From NCBI GenBank assembly GCA_030446545.1, contig JAUJNB010000017.1:1-49731 (forward strand): DNA of 49,731 bases, given 5' to 3'. Under the pieces are notes generated by a model. That model ran no database searches and was not told the origin of the DNA. It saw only the letters and a program-made list of their open reading frames with translations. The position numbers and the translations under genes are program-made. This document shows, one piece after another, positions 19,882 to 27,224 of this stretch (position 1 is the stretch's first letter; each line of letters begins with the position of its first letter). Origin of the DNA: Acidimicrobiales bacterium (GTDB taxonomy: Bacteria; Actinomycetota; Acidimicrobiia; Acidimicrobiales; CADCSY01).

Positions 19882-21357
19882 ATGACTCTGCCCGTATCCC
19901 TCGCTCCCGAGGTCCCCGACGGCGTGGACGTGCTGGGCGTCCCCGTGGCCAAGGGCCCGGTGCTGGTGGGCCACGGCCACGGCATCGAGGTCGGTCAGCT
20001 CGAGGCCCGGGGTTTCGAGGGCAAGGTGGGGGAGACAGCCACCCTGGCCGGCGAGGGAGCCGGCTCGCTGGTGGCGGTGGGCGTGGGGCCGGCCGAGGAG
20101 GTCGACGCCGACGTGCTCCGCCGGGCCGCTGCTGCCCTGGTGCGGGCCGCCTGGAAGCGGCGTTCGCTCGCCACCACCGTGCTCGAGGCGCTGCCGCCCG
20201 ACGGTGATCGGGCCCTGGCCACCCGGGCGGTGGCCGAAGGGGCGGCACTGGCCGCCTACCGCTTCACCCGCTACAAGTCCGATCCCGATCCGTGCCGGCT
20301 GGAGGGGCTCAGCCTCGTCGCCGCCGACGCCGATGGGCTCGCTCCTCACCTCGACCGGGCCCGGGCCACGGTGGAGGGCGTCTGTCTGGCCCGGGACCTG
20401 GTCAACGAGCCCGCCGGGTCCCTCAGCCCTTCCGACTTGGCCGACCGGGCCTCGGAGATGGCCCAGCGCGTCGGCCTCGGTGTGGAGATCATCGACGAGA
20501 TCGAAGCGGCCAACCTCGGCCTGGGCGGGCTCCTGGGCGTGGCCCAGGGCTCGGAGCAGCCCTGCCGGTTGATCAAGCTCACCTACGACCCTCCCGGCGC
20601 CACCCGGACCGTCGCCCTGGTGGGCAAGGGCATCACCTTCGACTCCGGCGGCCTGTCGATCAAGACCGCCGAGGGGATGATGGGCATGAAGACCGACATG
20701 GGGGGTGGCGCCGCCGTCATCGGGGCCATGTCGGCCCTGCCCGCACTGGCCCCGTCGGTGAAGGTGATCGGCTTCGTACCCGCCACCGAGAACATGCCGG
20801 GGGGTCGGGCCATCAAGCCCGGTGACGTGTTGAAGACCCGCAACGGCACCACGGTCGAGGTGCTCAACACCGACGCCGAGGGTCGCCTGGTGCTGGCCGA
20901 CGGCCTCGCTCTGGCGGTGGAGGAGCAGCCCGACGCCATCGTCGACCTGGCCACCCTGACCGGGGCCTGCATCGTGGCTCTCGGTGCCAGGATCAGCGGC
21001 CTGATGGGCAACGACGGTGACCTCGTCGAGGAGGTCCGCACGGCGGCCGAGCGGGCCGGGGAGCCGGCGTGGCCGCTCCCCCTGCCCCAGGAGTACCGCA
21101 AGCAGATCGACTCGGAGGTGGCCGACCTGAAGAACATCGGTGGGCGCAGCGCCGGGGCCCTGACCGCCGGCTTGTTCCTTCAGGAGTTCGTGGGCGAAGT
21201 TCCCTGGGTCCACCTCGACATCGCCGGCCCCTCGCGGTCAGACGACGATGACGGGCCCCTGGTCAAGGGGGCCACCGGGGTCGGCGTGCGTACGCTGCTG
21301 GAGATGGTGATGGGGGCCGAGGGTTTGTCGGCACCGGTCAGTGGGCAGAGCACCTAG
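19882..21357 (+). CDS. pepA: Leucyl aminopeptidase (M17)
   Basis: A 491-residue cytosolic metallo-aminopeptidase. The N-terminal regulatory domain (about 1-165) precedes the catalytic domain. The latter has GKGITFDSGGLSIK (metal-binding Lys250/Asp255 region), GMKTDMGGGAAVIGAM, and NTDAEGRLVLAD (about 324-335), the M17 signature with the second Asp-Glu metal pair. A GGAGGAAG Shine-Dalgarno sits just ahead of the ATG. It functions in intracellular peptide turnover. Followed 48 nt downstream by a disordered acidic protein on the same strand. Confidence 0.95.
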   Translation: MTLPVSLAPEVPDGVDVLGVPVAKGPVLVGHGHGIEVGQLEARGFEGKVGETATLAGEGAGSLVAVGVGPAEEVDADVLRRAAAALVRAAWKRRSLATTVLEALPPDGDRALATRAVAEGAALAAYRFTRYKSDPDPCRLEGLSLVAADADGLAPHLDRARATVEGVCLARDLVNEPAGSLSPSDLADRASEMAQRVGLGVEIIDEIEAANLGLGGLLGVAQGSEQPCRLIKLTYDPPGATRTVALVGKGITFDSGGLSIKTAEGMMGMKTDMGGGAAVIGAMSALPALAPSVKVIGFVPATENMPGGRAIKPGDVLKTRNGTTVEVLNTDAEGRLVLADGLALAVEEQPDAIVDLATLTGACIVALGARISGLMGNDGDLVEEVRTAAERAGEPAWPLPLPQEYRKQIDSEVADLKNIGGRSAGALTAGLFLQEFVGEVPWVHLDIAGPSRSDDDDGPLVKGATGVGVRTLLEMVMGAEGLSAPVSGQST

Positions 21358-21405
21358 TTAGCTGGACGCGAGAGTCAGCATCCGTCGAGGGAAAGAAGGC
21401 ATGGA

Positions 21406-21816
21406 ATGGAGAACAAGCAGGCTGGGCACGGGACGACGCACATCGCCGGTGACGACAGCACCCATGAGCCCGCCGAGCACGAGGGAAAGACCAGTGACAA
21501 GACCCTCGACCAGCCGCTGGCCGAGGAGCACGTGAACACCCAGGAGCAGCGCAACCAGGACTGGACCAGAGGCGGTGCGGCCGACTCCCGTCGGGACAAC
21601 GCCGGGGAGCCGTTGCGGACGGACACCACGTCGGCGCCCCCCCTGGACATGCCCGACGAGCTGGAGGCCAAGCTCGACGACGTGATGGCCAACCCCCACT
21701 CGGATGCCCAGGAGGGTGAGGGGGCACCGCCCGAGGACCCGGGAGGCGAGGCCAAGACCGGGAGCGGGGAGCAGGACCCCATGCGCCAGACCGGAGGCGG
21801 TCAGTCGGGCGGGTGA
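21406..21816 (+). CDS. Disordered acidic hydrophilic protein
   Basis: A 136-residue protein with no hydrophobic core. It is rich in Glu, Asp, Gly, Gln and Thr, with segments such as SDKTLDQPLAEEHVN and a single more ordered stretch (PPLDMPDELEAKLDDVMANPHSDA). Composition resembles stress-type hydrophilins rather than an enzyme, but I recognise no family. It starts at ATG 21406, with a second Met codon near 21401 out of frame. It lies between pepA and a phospholipase D-like gene on the same strand. Confidence 0.6.
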   Translation: MENKQAGHGTTHIAGDDSTHEPAEHEGKTSDKTLDQPLAEEHVNTQEQRNQDWTRGGAADSRRDNAGEPLRTDTTSAPPLDMPDELEAKLDDVMANPHSDAQEGEGAPPEDPGGEAKTGSGEQDPMRQTGGGQSGG

Positions 21817-21910
21817 GATTCCGCAAGGCCAGTTCGAAGGTGCCCGGGCTCTGACCCGGGCATCTTCGCGTTCGGCGATCCTCGGGTCTTGGCTGCTCCG
21901 TACAGCGTGG

Positions 21911-23188
21911 ATGAGCCTTACACTGCCCAAGGCCATCGGAGCCGGTCTGGCCACGGTCGTGGGTGTCTACGCCGGACAGGCAGCGCAGTACCGGCGCCAA
22001 GCCGGGAAGGCGATCGCCTTCCCACACCCGGTCCCGCCCGGATCGGCCGAGTTCGCCCGCTGGACCGAGGCAGCCTGTTCGGCACCGTTGCGGCCGGGAA
22101 ACCGGGTCCAGGTGTTGCGAAACGGCGACCAGATCATTTCCGGCATGCTCGAGGCTCTGCGTTCGGCCCAGGAGACGATCGACTTCTGCAACTACATCTT
22201 CTGGAAGGGGGAGACGGCTACTGCCTTTGCCGCCGCCCTGTGCGAACGGGCCAGGAAGGGGGTGGAGGTCAACGTCCTGCTCGACGCCTACGGCTCGGCC
22301 AAGATCGAGCGCAGCCTGATCCCCGAGATGGAACGGGCCGGGGTCACCTTCTCCTGGTTCCGGGCCCCGCACTGGTACAAGGCCCACCAGTTCAACAACC
22401 GGATGCACCGTCGCGGGCTGGTGGTCGACGGTCGGGTGGGGTTCACCGGTGGCTTCGGCGTGGCCGACGTGTGGATGGGCGACGCCGAGGGCCCGGAGAA
22501 CTGGCGCGACACCCACCTCCGCTTCGAGGGGCCAGCGGTACGCGACGTGCTCGGCGCCTTTCTGGAGAACTGGAACGAGGCCACGCACTCCCTCCTCGGC
22601 CGGCCTCATCTTCCGGAGTTGCCCTGCTTCGACGACGGGGTCGCGGTCCAGGTGGCTCGAAGCTCGCCGGGGCACGGGCGGGCGACGGCCGAGACGTTGC
22701 TGGTCGCAGCCATGCTCGGCGCCCAGCAGCGGGTGTGGATCACCACCGCCTACTTCGCACCGAGACGAGGCGTCATCGACGCCCTGGTCGCCACCGCCGG
22801 ACGGGGGGTCGACGTCCGGTTGCTGGTGAACGGGTCCCGCATCGACAAGGAGCTGGCCCGTCGGGCCGGACAACGGTCCTACGCCACCCTGTTGCAGGCC
22901 GGGGTGCGGGTGTTCGAGTACGAGCAGACGATGATGCACGCCAAGGTGGTCGTGGTCGACGACGGGTGGGCCAACGTGGGCACGTCCAACTGGGACAACC
23001 GCTCGATGGCGCTGCAGGAGGAGCTCAACACCTCTATCACCGACCCGGGCGTGGTGACCGAGCTGGAGAAGCACTTCCACACCGACTTCGACGACGCCGA
23101 GGAGATCGACCCGGACCGGTGGCAGGCCCGGCCCATGGCCGGCAAGGCCTACGAGCTTCTGGCCGAGTCGCTCCGCCATTCACTGTGA
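21911..23188 (+). CDS. Phospholipase D/cardiolipin synthase-like protein
   Basis: A 425-residue protein with an N-terminal membrane segment (about 5-25) and two PLD domains. The second motif is canonical, MMHAKVVVVDD, H343-x-K345-x4-D350, followed by GTSNWDNRS. The first reads MHRRGLVVDG: H166-R-R168-x4-D173, so the usual Lys of HxK is Arg. Family members make cardiolipin or hydrolyse phosphodiesters at the membrane. ATG 21911 was chosen directly before the hydrophobic segment. A close paralogue, frameshifted, lies at 25231-26507 and shares the Arg substitution. Confidence 0.85.
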   Translation: MSLTLPKAIGAGLATVVGVYAGQAAQYRRQAGKAIAFPHPVPPGSAEFARWTEAACSAPLRPGNRVQVLRNGDQIISGMLEALRSAQETIDFCNYIFWKGETATAFAAALCERARKGVEVNVLLDAYGSAKIERSLIPEMERAGVTFSWFRAPHWYKAHQFNNRMHRRGLVVDGRVGFTGGFGVADVWMGDAEGPENWRDTHLRFEGPAVRDVLGAFLENWNEATHSLLGRPHLPELPCFDDGVAVQVARSSPGHGRATAETLLVAAMLGAQQRVWITTAYFAPRRGVIDALVATAGRGVDVRLLVNGSRIDKELARRAGQRSYATLLQAGVRVFEYEQTMMHAKVVVVDDGWANVGTSNWDNRSMALQEELNTSITDPGVVTELEKHFHTDFDDAEEIDPDRWQARPMAGKAYELLAESLRHSL

Positions 23189-23228
23189 GCCGGTTCGCCC
23201 GGGTGCCGGTCGGGGATGGTGGGAGCTG

Positions 23229-23903
23229 GTGAGCGAAGAGCGGTGGGCCGCCGTCGACGACTACCTGGCCCGGTTGCTGGTGCTGAGCGATGCGGTGCTC
23301 GACGACGTGTTGGAAACGAGTGCCGCGTCCGGATTGCCGGCCATCAACGTCTCTCCCAACCAGGGCGCGCTGCTGGCGCTCCTGGTCCGCCTGCAGGGGG
23401 CCCGCACCATCCTCGAGGTGGGGACCCTGGCCGGCTACAGCACCGTGTGGATGGCTCGGGCCCTTCCCGCCGAGGGCCGGATGGTGACGCTGGAAGTCGA
23501 CCCGGCCCACGCCGAGGTGGCCCAGGACAACCTGACTCGGGCCGGTCTGGCCGGCACCGTCGAGATCCGGGTGGGCCGGGCCGTCGACACGTTGCCCCGT
23601 CTCGTCGAGGAGGGAGCCGGGCCCTTCGACGTGGTGTTCATCGACGCCGACAAGGCCAACAACCCCGACTACTTCTCCTGGGCCCTGCGCCTCACGCAGG
23701 CGGGCAGCCTCATCATCGTCGACAACGTGGTGCGGGCCGGCGCCGTGCTCGACGCTGACAGCACCGACCCCGACGTGCAGGGCACCCGTCGCTTCCATGA
23801 GGTGCTGGCTGCCGAGCCGGGCGTGATGGCCACGGTGGTCCAGACCGTGGGCAGCAAGGGCCACGATGGCTTCGCCCTGGCCCTGGTCACCACCGATCCG
23901 TAG
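23229..23903 (+). CDS. Family 3 O-methyltransferase
   Basis: A 224-residue class I SAM-dependent methyltransferase of the catechol/caffeoyl-CoA type. Motifs are INVSPNQGALLALLV, ILEVGTLAGYSTVWMARAL (motif I), VTLEVDPAHAEVA, DVVFIDADKANNPDYFSWAL (metal-binding Asp) and SLIIVDNVVRAGAV. The C-terminal FHEVLAAEPGVMATVVQTVGSKGHDGFALALV closes the fold. GTG start at 23229. The last ~60 nt, including the stop codon, are repeated twice more immediately downstream. Confidence 0.9.
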   Translation: MSEERWAAVDDYLARLLVLSDAVLDDVLETSAASGLPAINVSPNQGALLALLVRLQGARTILEVGTLAGYSTVWMARALPAEGRMVTLEVDPAHAEVAQDNLTRAGLAGTVEIRVGRAVDTLPRLVEEGAGPFDVVFIDADKANNPDYFSWALRLTQAGSLIIVDNVVRAGAVLDADSTDPDVQGTRRFHEVLAAEPGVMATVVQTVGSKGHDGFALALVTTDP

Positions 23904-24024
23904 TCGCCGGTCGGCTCAGGGCCACGACGGCTTCGCCCTGGCCGTGGTCACCACGATCCGTAGTCGCCGGTCGGCTTCGGCCCTGGCCGTGGTCACCACC
24001 GATCCGTAGTCGCCGGTCGGCTCA
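23858..24024 (+). repeat. Triplicated 3' end of the O-methyltransferase gene
   Basis: Three direct copies of a ~61-bp unit: 23858-23918, 23919-about 23976, and a copy shortened at its 5' end from about 23974 to 24024. Each encodes the gene's last residues (GHDGFALALVTTDP), carries TAG and ends CGCCGGTCGGCT. Copies 2 and 3 differ by a few substitutions and small deletions. The arrangement points to local slippage or unequal exchange. Confidence 0.9.
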
Positions 24025-24272
24025 GGAAGGACGGCGGTCGCCCCTAGGCGAGACGGCATCGCCCCACGGGCCCAGATGGCGAAGGTGCAGCCAGGCGACT
24101 GGATGTTGACGAACAGCGTCCGGCCGTCAGGCGAGAAGCAGGCGCCGGCGAGCTCGTCGTCGCTCAGGCGGTTAAAGGCGATGGGAAAGGTCTGGCCGTC
24201 AGGGGTGATGCCGTCGAGGACCTCGCACTCTGCCTGGTAGCGCAGTTCCACCAGTCTCGACTCCACGAGCAC
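23916..24272 (-). pseudogene. C-terminal fragment of a PhoX-type phosphatase (DUF839)
   Basis: The 118-residue frame contains CEVLDGITPDGQTFPIAFNRLSDDELAGACFSPDGRTLFVNIQSPGCTFAIWA, the conserved last ~60 residues of PhoX alkaline phosphatases, which are normally 600-700 residues. All upstream catalytic domains are absent, so this is a remnant. It is unusual in having an excellent AAGGAGG six nt before its GTG start. Its last ~40 residues read antisense through the triplicated repeat, ending in unrelated sequence. Whether it is translated is unknown. Confidence 0.7.
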
Positions 24273-24360
24273 GAGCGGCCTCCTTCGGATCTGTCGACGC
24301 AGACGTCTACAGCGAAAATGGTGAAGACCGGCGCATGGTGGACCCTCATCAGGCGAGGAA

Positions 24361-24403
24361 GTGTCGTGCAGGTACCGGAGTCAGTGTCGCCCAGGTACCG
24401 GAG
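24361..24403 (+). repeat. Direct repeat of 20 bp, period 23
   Basis: GTGTCGTGCAGGTACCGGAG at 24361-24380 recurs as GTGTCGCCCAGGTACCGGAG at 24384-24403 (18 of 20 identical; the core CAGGTACCGGAG is exact). It lies just beyond the 3' end of the tRNA-Ala gene. No function is readable; an old integration or recombination site is one possibility. Confidence 0.6.
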
Positions 24404-24427
24404 CCGCGCGTCCGGGAACTTTCGCGG

Positions 24428-24501
24428 TGGAGACGATGGGACTCGAACCCACGACCCCCTGCTTGCAAAGCAGGTGCTCTAGCCAGCTGAGCTACGTCCC
24501 C
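24428..24501 (-). tRNA. tRNA-Ala (anticodon UGC)
   Basis: The minus strand folds as a complete cloverleaf. The acceptor GGGGACG pairs with CGTCTCC. The D arm is GCTC/GAGC. The anticodon stem CCTGC/GCAGG holds loop TTTGCAA (anticodon TGC), and the T arm carries TTCGAGT. The discriminator is A; CCA is not encoded. It is flanked by fragments of mobile and decayed genes. Confidence 0.95.
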
Positions 24502-24730
24502 TGGACTGCAGTTCTCCCTACACCCGGCTTGACCTGGGCTTTGGTCCGGCCATCCCTCCTTTCGATGTGGTGCTAGGTCCCTACGGGTCCGAAACCCTCG
24601 GGCAAAGCTGGGGGAAACGGACCCGATGGGAAAATGTGGGGAAGCGAGAGTGGCCGATGGTAGCCCCAGGGCACCCCTGCCTGGTCTCTGGCAGTGCGAA
24701 GGCCGTCGTCCGACAGCCAAGGCGTCAGGC

Positions 24731-25115
24731 CGAGCCGAGCTGGTCGGCGGCGAACTGCGCATGGCCATCGAGGCCCACCGCCCCGCCCCCCGGGTTGTCT
24801 TCCACTCCGACCGGGGCCCGCAGGGCGGTACATCCGGTGGAGCTCACCACCGTTCTCGCTGAGCACGAGTTCACCCAGTTGGTCCCGAAGCCACGTCAGT
24901 GCTCGACAACGCTGTGGCCGAGGCCTGGTACGCCACACTCTCAAGCTCGAGCTCACCGGCCGTCGGTCCTGGGCTACCCGGCCCAGGCCCGCCGGGCGGT
25001 GTCCGCGCTCGTCGAGGTGTTCTGCAACCGCGAGAGACTGCATTGGTCGCTGAACTTCTTCAGCCCGGTCGACTTCGAGGCGGCCGAAGTCCACCACCGC
25101 CAGGACGCGCTGGCG
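24731..25115 (+). pseudogene. IS3-family transposase (rve/integrase core) relic
   Basis: Pieces of an IS3-type OrfB appear in successive frames. RAELVGGELRMAIEAHRPAPRVVFHSDRG carries the second catalytic-Asp strand (HSDRG). LDNAVAEAWYATL is at 24900, and ARRAVSALVEVFCNRERLHWSLNFFSPVDFEAA follows as the YNRxRxHxxLG-type C-terminus. At least two frameshifts, no N-terminus and no visible terminal repeats: an inactive insertion-sequence remnant. The approximately 230 bp between the tRNA and this relic hold nothing recognisable. Confidence 0.75.
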
Positions 25116-25230
25116 TCACAATCAGGCTGTCCGTCGAGGCGGGTCAACCCCATCAGCCACGCGCTTGGGCGATCGCCGTGGCCGTGAGCGACTCATGGCG
25201 AGAAGTCAGCGGCCGTTCGACTGGCTCGGG

Positions 25231-26507
25231 TCACAAGGACTGGCGAACCAGCTCGGTCGATCGCTCCTTGAGCCGGGTGTGCCACGGACGGTCTGCCCAA
25301 GCCTGGGGGTTGATCTCCTGGGAAACGGCGAGGTCCTCGAGGAAGTGCTCCTCGAGCTCGGCAACTCGTACCGGGTCGATGATGGCGACGTTCAACTCGA
25401 GGTCGAGATCGAGCGAGCGATTGTCGAAGTTGCCCGACCCCAGATTGGCCCAGGTGTCATCGACCAGGATCACCTTGGCGTGCAGCATCGTCTGGTCGTA
25501 CTCGAAGATGCGCACCCCGGCATCGAGGAGCTTGGTGTAGGAGCGGCGAGCGGCTTGTCGGGTCACCTCCTTGTCGACGTGCTGGCCGTTGATCAGCAGG
25601 CGGACGTCGACGCCACGCTTCGCCGTGGCGCACAGCACGTCCTCGAAGGCCCGGTCGGGAACGAAGTAGGCGGTGGTCAGCCACAGGCGCTGTCGGGCAC
25701 CGGCGATGGCCGCGTAGAAGATGAGCGTCGTGGCCGTGGCCCACCCCGTGGGAGTGCTGCGACTGACCAGCACCTCGACCCCGTCGTCGAAGCCGCTCCC
25801 TTCGGGGATGTGCTCGACGGTGGGCACCTCCCCGGTGGCTTCGGTCCAGGTCTCGAGGAACGCCCCGTAGAGCTCGCGCAGCGCCGGGCCCTCGAGGCGC
25901 AGGTGGGTCTCCCGCCAGTGCTCTGGGTCCTCGGCGTCACCGGTCCACACGTCGGCGATCCCGACGCCACCAGCGAAGCCGACGGTGCCGTCAACGATGA
26001 GGACGCGCGTCGGTGCATGCGGTTGTTGAGCTTGTGCAGGGTGTGCCAGCGGGGCGGGCGGTAGGTGGCCACGTGCACGCCGGCCTCTCGCAGCCGATCC
26101 TGGTGCTCTCGGTCGAGCTTGGCCGAGCCGTAGCCGTCGAGGAGCAGGTTGACGGCCACGCCCGCTCGGGCCCGCTCGGCCAAGGCGGCGCTGAAGCGGT
26201 CGGCGGTGGGGCCCGGCCAGTAGATGTAGGACGAGAAGTCAATCGTCCGCTTCGCCTGGGAGATGGCGTCGAACATGGCGTCGAGGGTGGCGCCATTGCT
26301 CATGACCGTCACCCGGTTGCCGGGGCGCTGCGTTGCCCCGGTCATGGCCTCGACGAGGTGGGTGAACTCTGGAGTGCCCGGCTGAGGCGAACCCAGCAGC
26401 TCGAAGCGATCGCTGGTCGCCTGCTTGTACTTGGCCACGTTTCGCACCAGGAGAGCAGCGAGAGACAACCCGGTGCCGCCTGCGGCCAACCTGAGGCGAG
26501 ACGTCAC
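25231..26507 (-). pseudogene. Phospholipase D/cardiolipin synthase-like paralogue, frameshifted
   Basis: Two frames make up one PLD protein similar throughout to the product of 21911-23188. Residues up to LNNRMHRR (start 26507, N-terminal membrane segment, TIDFSSYIYWPGPTADRF) are in one frame. VLIVDGTVGFAGGVGIADVWTGD to the C-terminus, including canonical MLHAKVILVDD and GSGNFDNRS, is in another. The break is at a (CG)3 run at about 26003-26008, where two extra bases fit. The first catalytic motif is again HRR. Everything else looks selected, so the frameshift is recent or a sequence error. Confidence 0.8.
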
Positions 26508-26875
26508 CGCCGATCTCTACCGCCGGTCGCTGTTCCCGTCAAGTTGCCGCCTCGTTGTGCGGGACCGTACCTCTACGACGGAGCTGGGCGGCGGCGTTCT
26601 CCTTGCACAGGGTCCCGCATCGGGTGTAGCTCACCGAGACGACCACGGGATCTCGAAGGGCCGCTCGTGCCCTGAACCCCGGCAGGCGTGGAGGGGATGG
26701 CCGGCCCGAACGTCGTCCGGCCCTCGATGGAATGAGCCCCACAACAGCCGAGTTGCCGTCGGAGGCGGGAGGCGAGGATATCGGTTACTCTCGCTTGCTG
26801 GTCTTGGCGGCCCCTTGCTCAGCTGACGCGGTGATCGCTCAGACGCAGTGGCCCTTTCCTCAACAGGAGGTTCGG
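26508..26875. other. Intergenic spacer with no supported gene
   Basis: This 368-bp stretch lies between the paralogous phospholipase D gene and the 64-aa ORF. I find no homologous coding frame, RNA gene or clear repeat in it. Base composition becomes less GC-rich toward the right end. Confidence 0.5.
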
Positions 26876-27070
26876 ATGGAGTTCATCCTTCGTGTCACAT
26901 TGGAAGAACTGGACTATGACGAGGATCCTGCGGAAATCGGAGAGCGGTTTCTGGCAGTTCTCACGAATACTGAGGTTCACGGCGTAAAGAGCGTGGACGG
27001 TATCGAAGTGAGCAGCGACGCTGGCGAACAGAGCCCCCACGAGAAGGGCAGTGGCGTTCATCCGAGCTAG
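26876..27070 (+). CDS. Small acidic protein (64 aa)
   Basis: A 64-residue protein MEFILRVTLEELDYDEDPAEIGERFL..., acidic, with a beta-strand/helix-like first half and a polar tail. The ATG is preceded by AGGAGG at a spacing of 6 nt, one of the best ribosome-binding sites in the window, which argues that it is real despite its length. Local base composition is lower in GC than neighbouring genes, suggesting acquisition. No family recognised; antitoxin- or mobile-element-associated roles are speculation. Confidence 0.6.
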   Translation: MEFILRVTLEELDYDEDPAEIGERFLAVLTNTEVHGVKSVDGIEVSSDAGEQSPHEKGSGVHPS

Positions 27071-27224
27071 CTCTACTCCCAGCCAGCGCGTCGTCGGTCA
27101 CACGTCCCTGCCGACCCCGTCGGCGGAGAGGCCAGCCGGCCCGGCGCCCTCCTCGAGGACGTCCGCCACATGGGGCAGTCGCTCGCGACCCCGACTCAGC
27201 TATCGGCGGCTGAGGGGCGCCGGG

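Noticed and set aside
23858..24024. CRISPR-like array
   Set aside because: Copies are tandem duplications of a coding 3' end, with no unique spacers between them.
24573..25097. Minus-strand 174-codon open frame over the IS3 relic
   Set aside because: Antisense to recognisable transposase text; no motif of its own.
26621..26700. tRNA-like GTGTAGCTCA segment
   Set aside because: The D-arm-like box is not followed by a foldable anticodon stem or a T-arm box.
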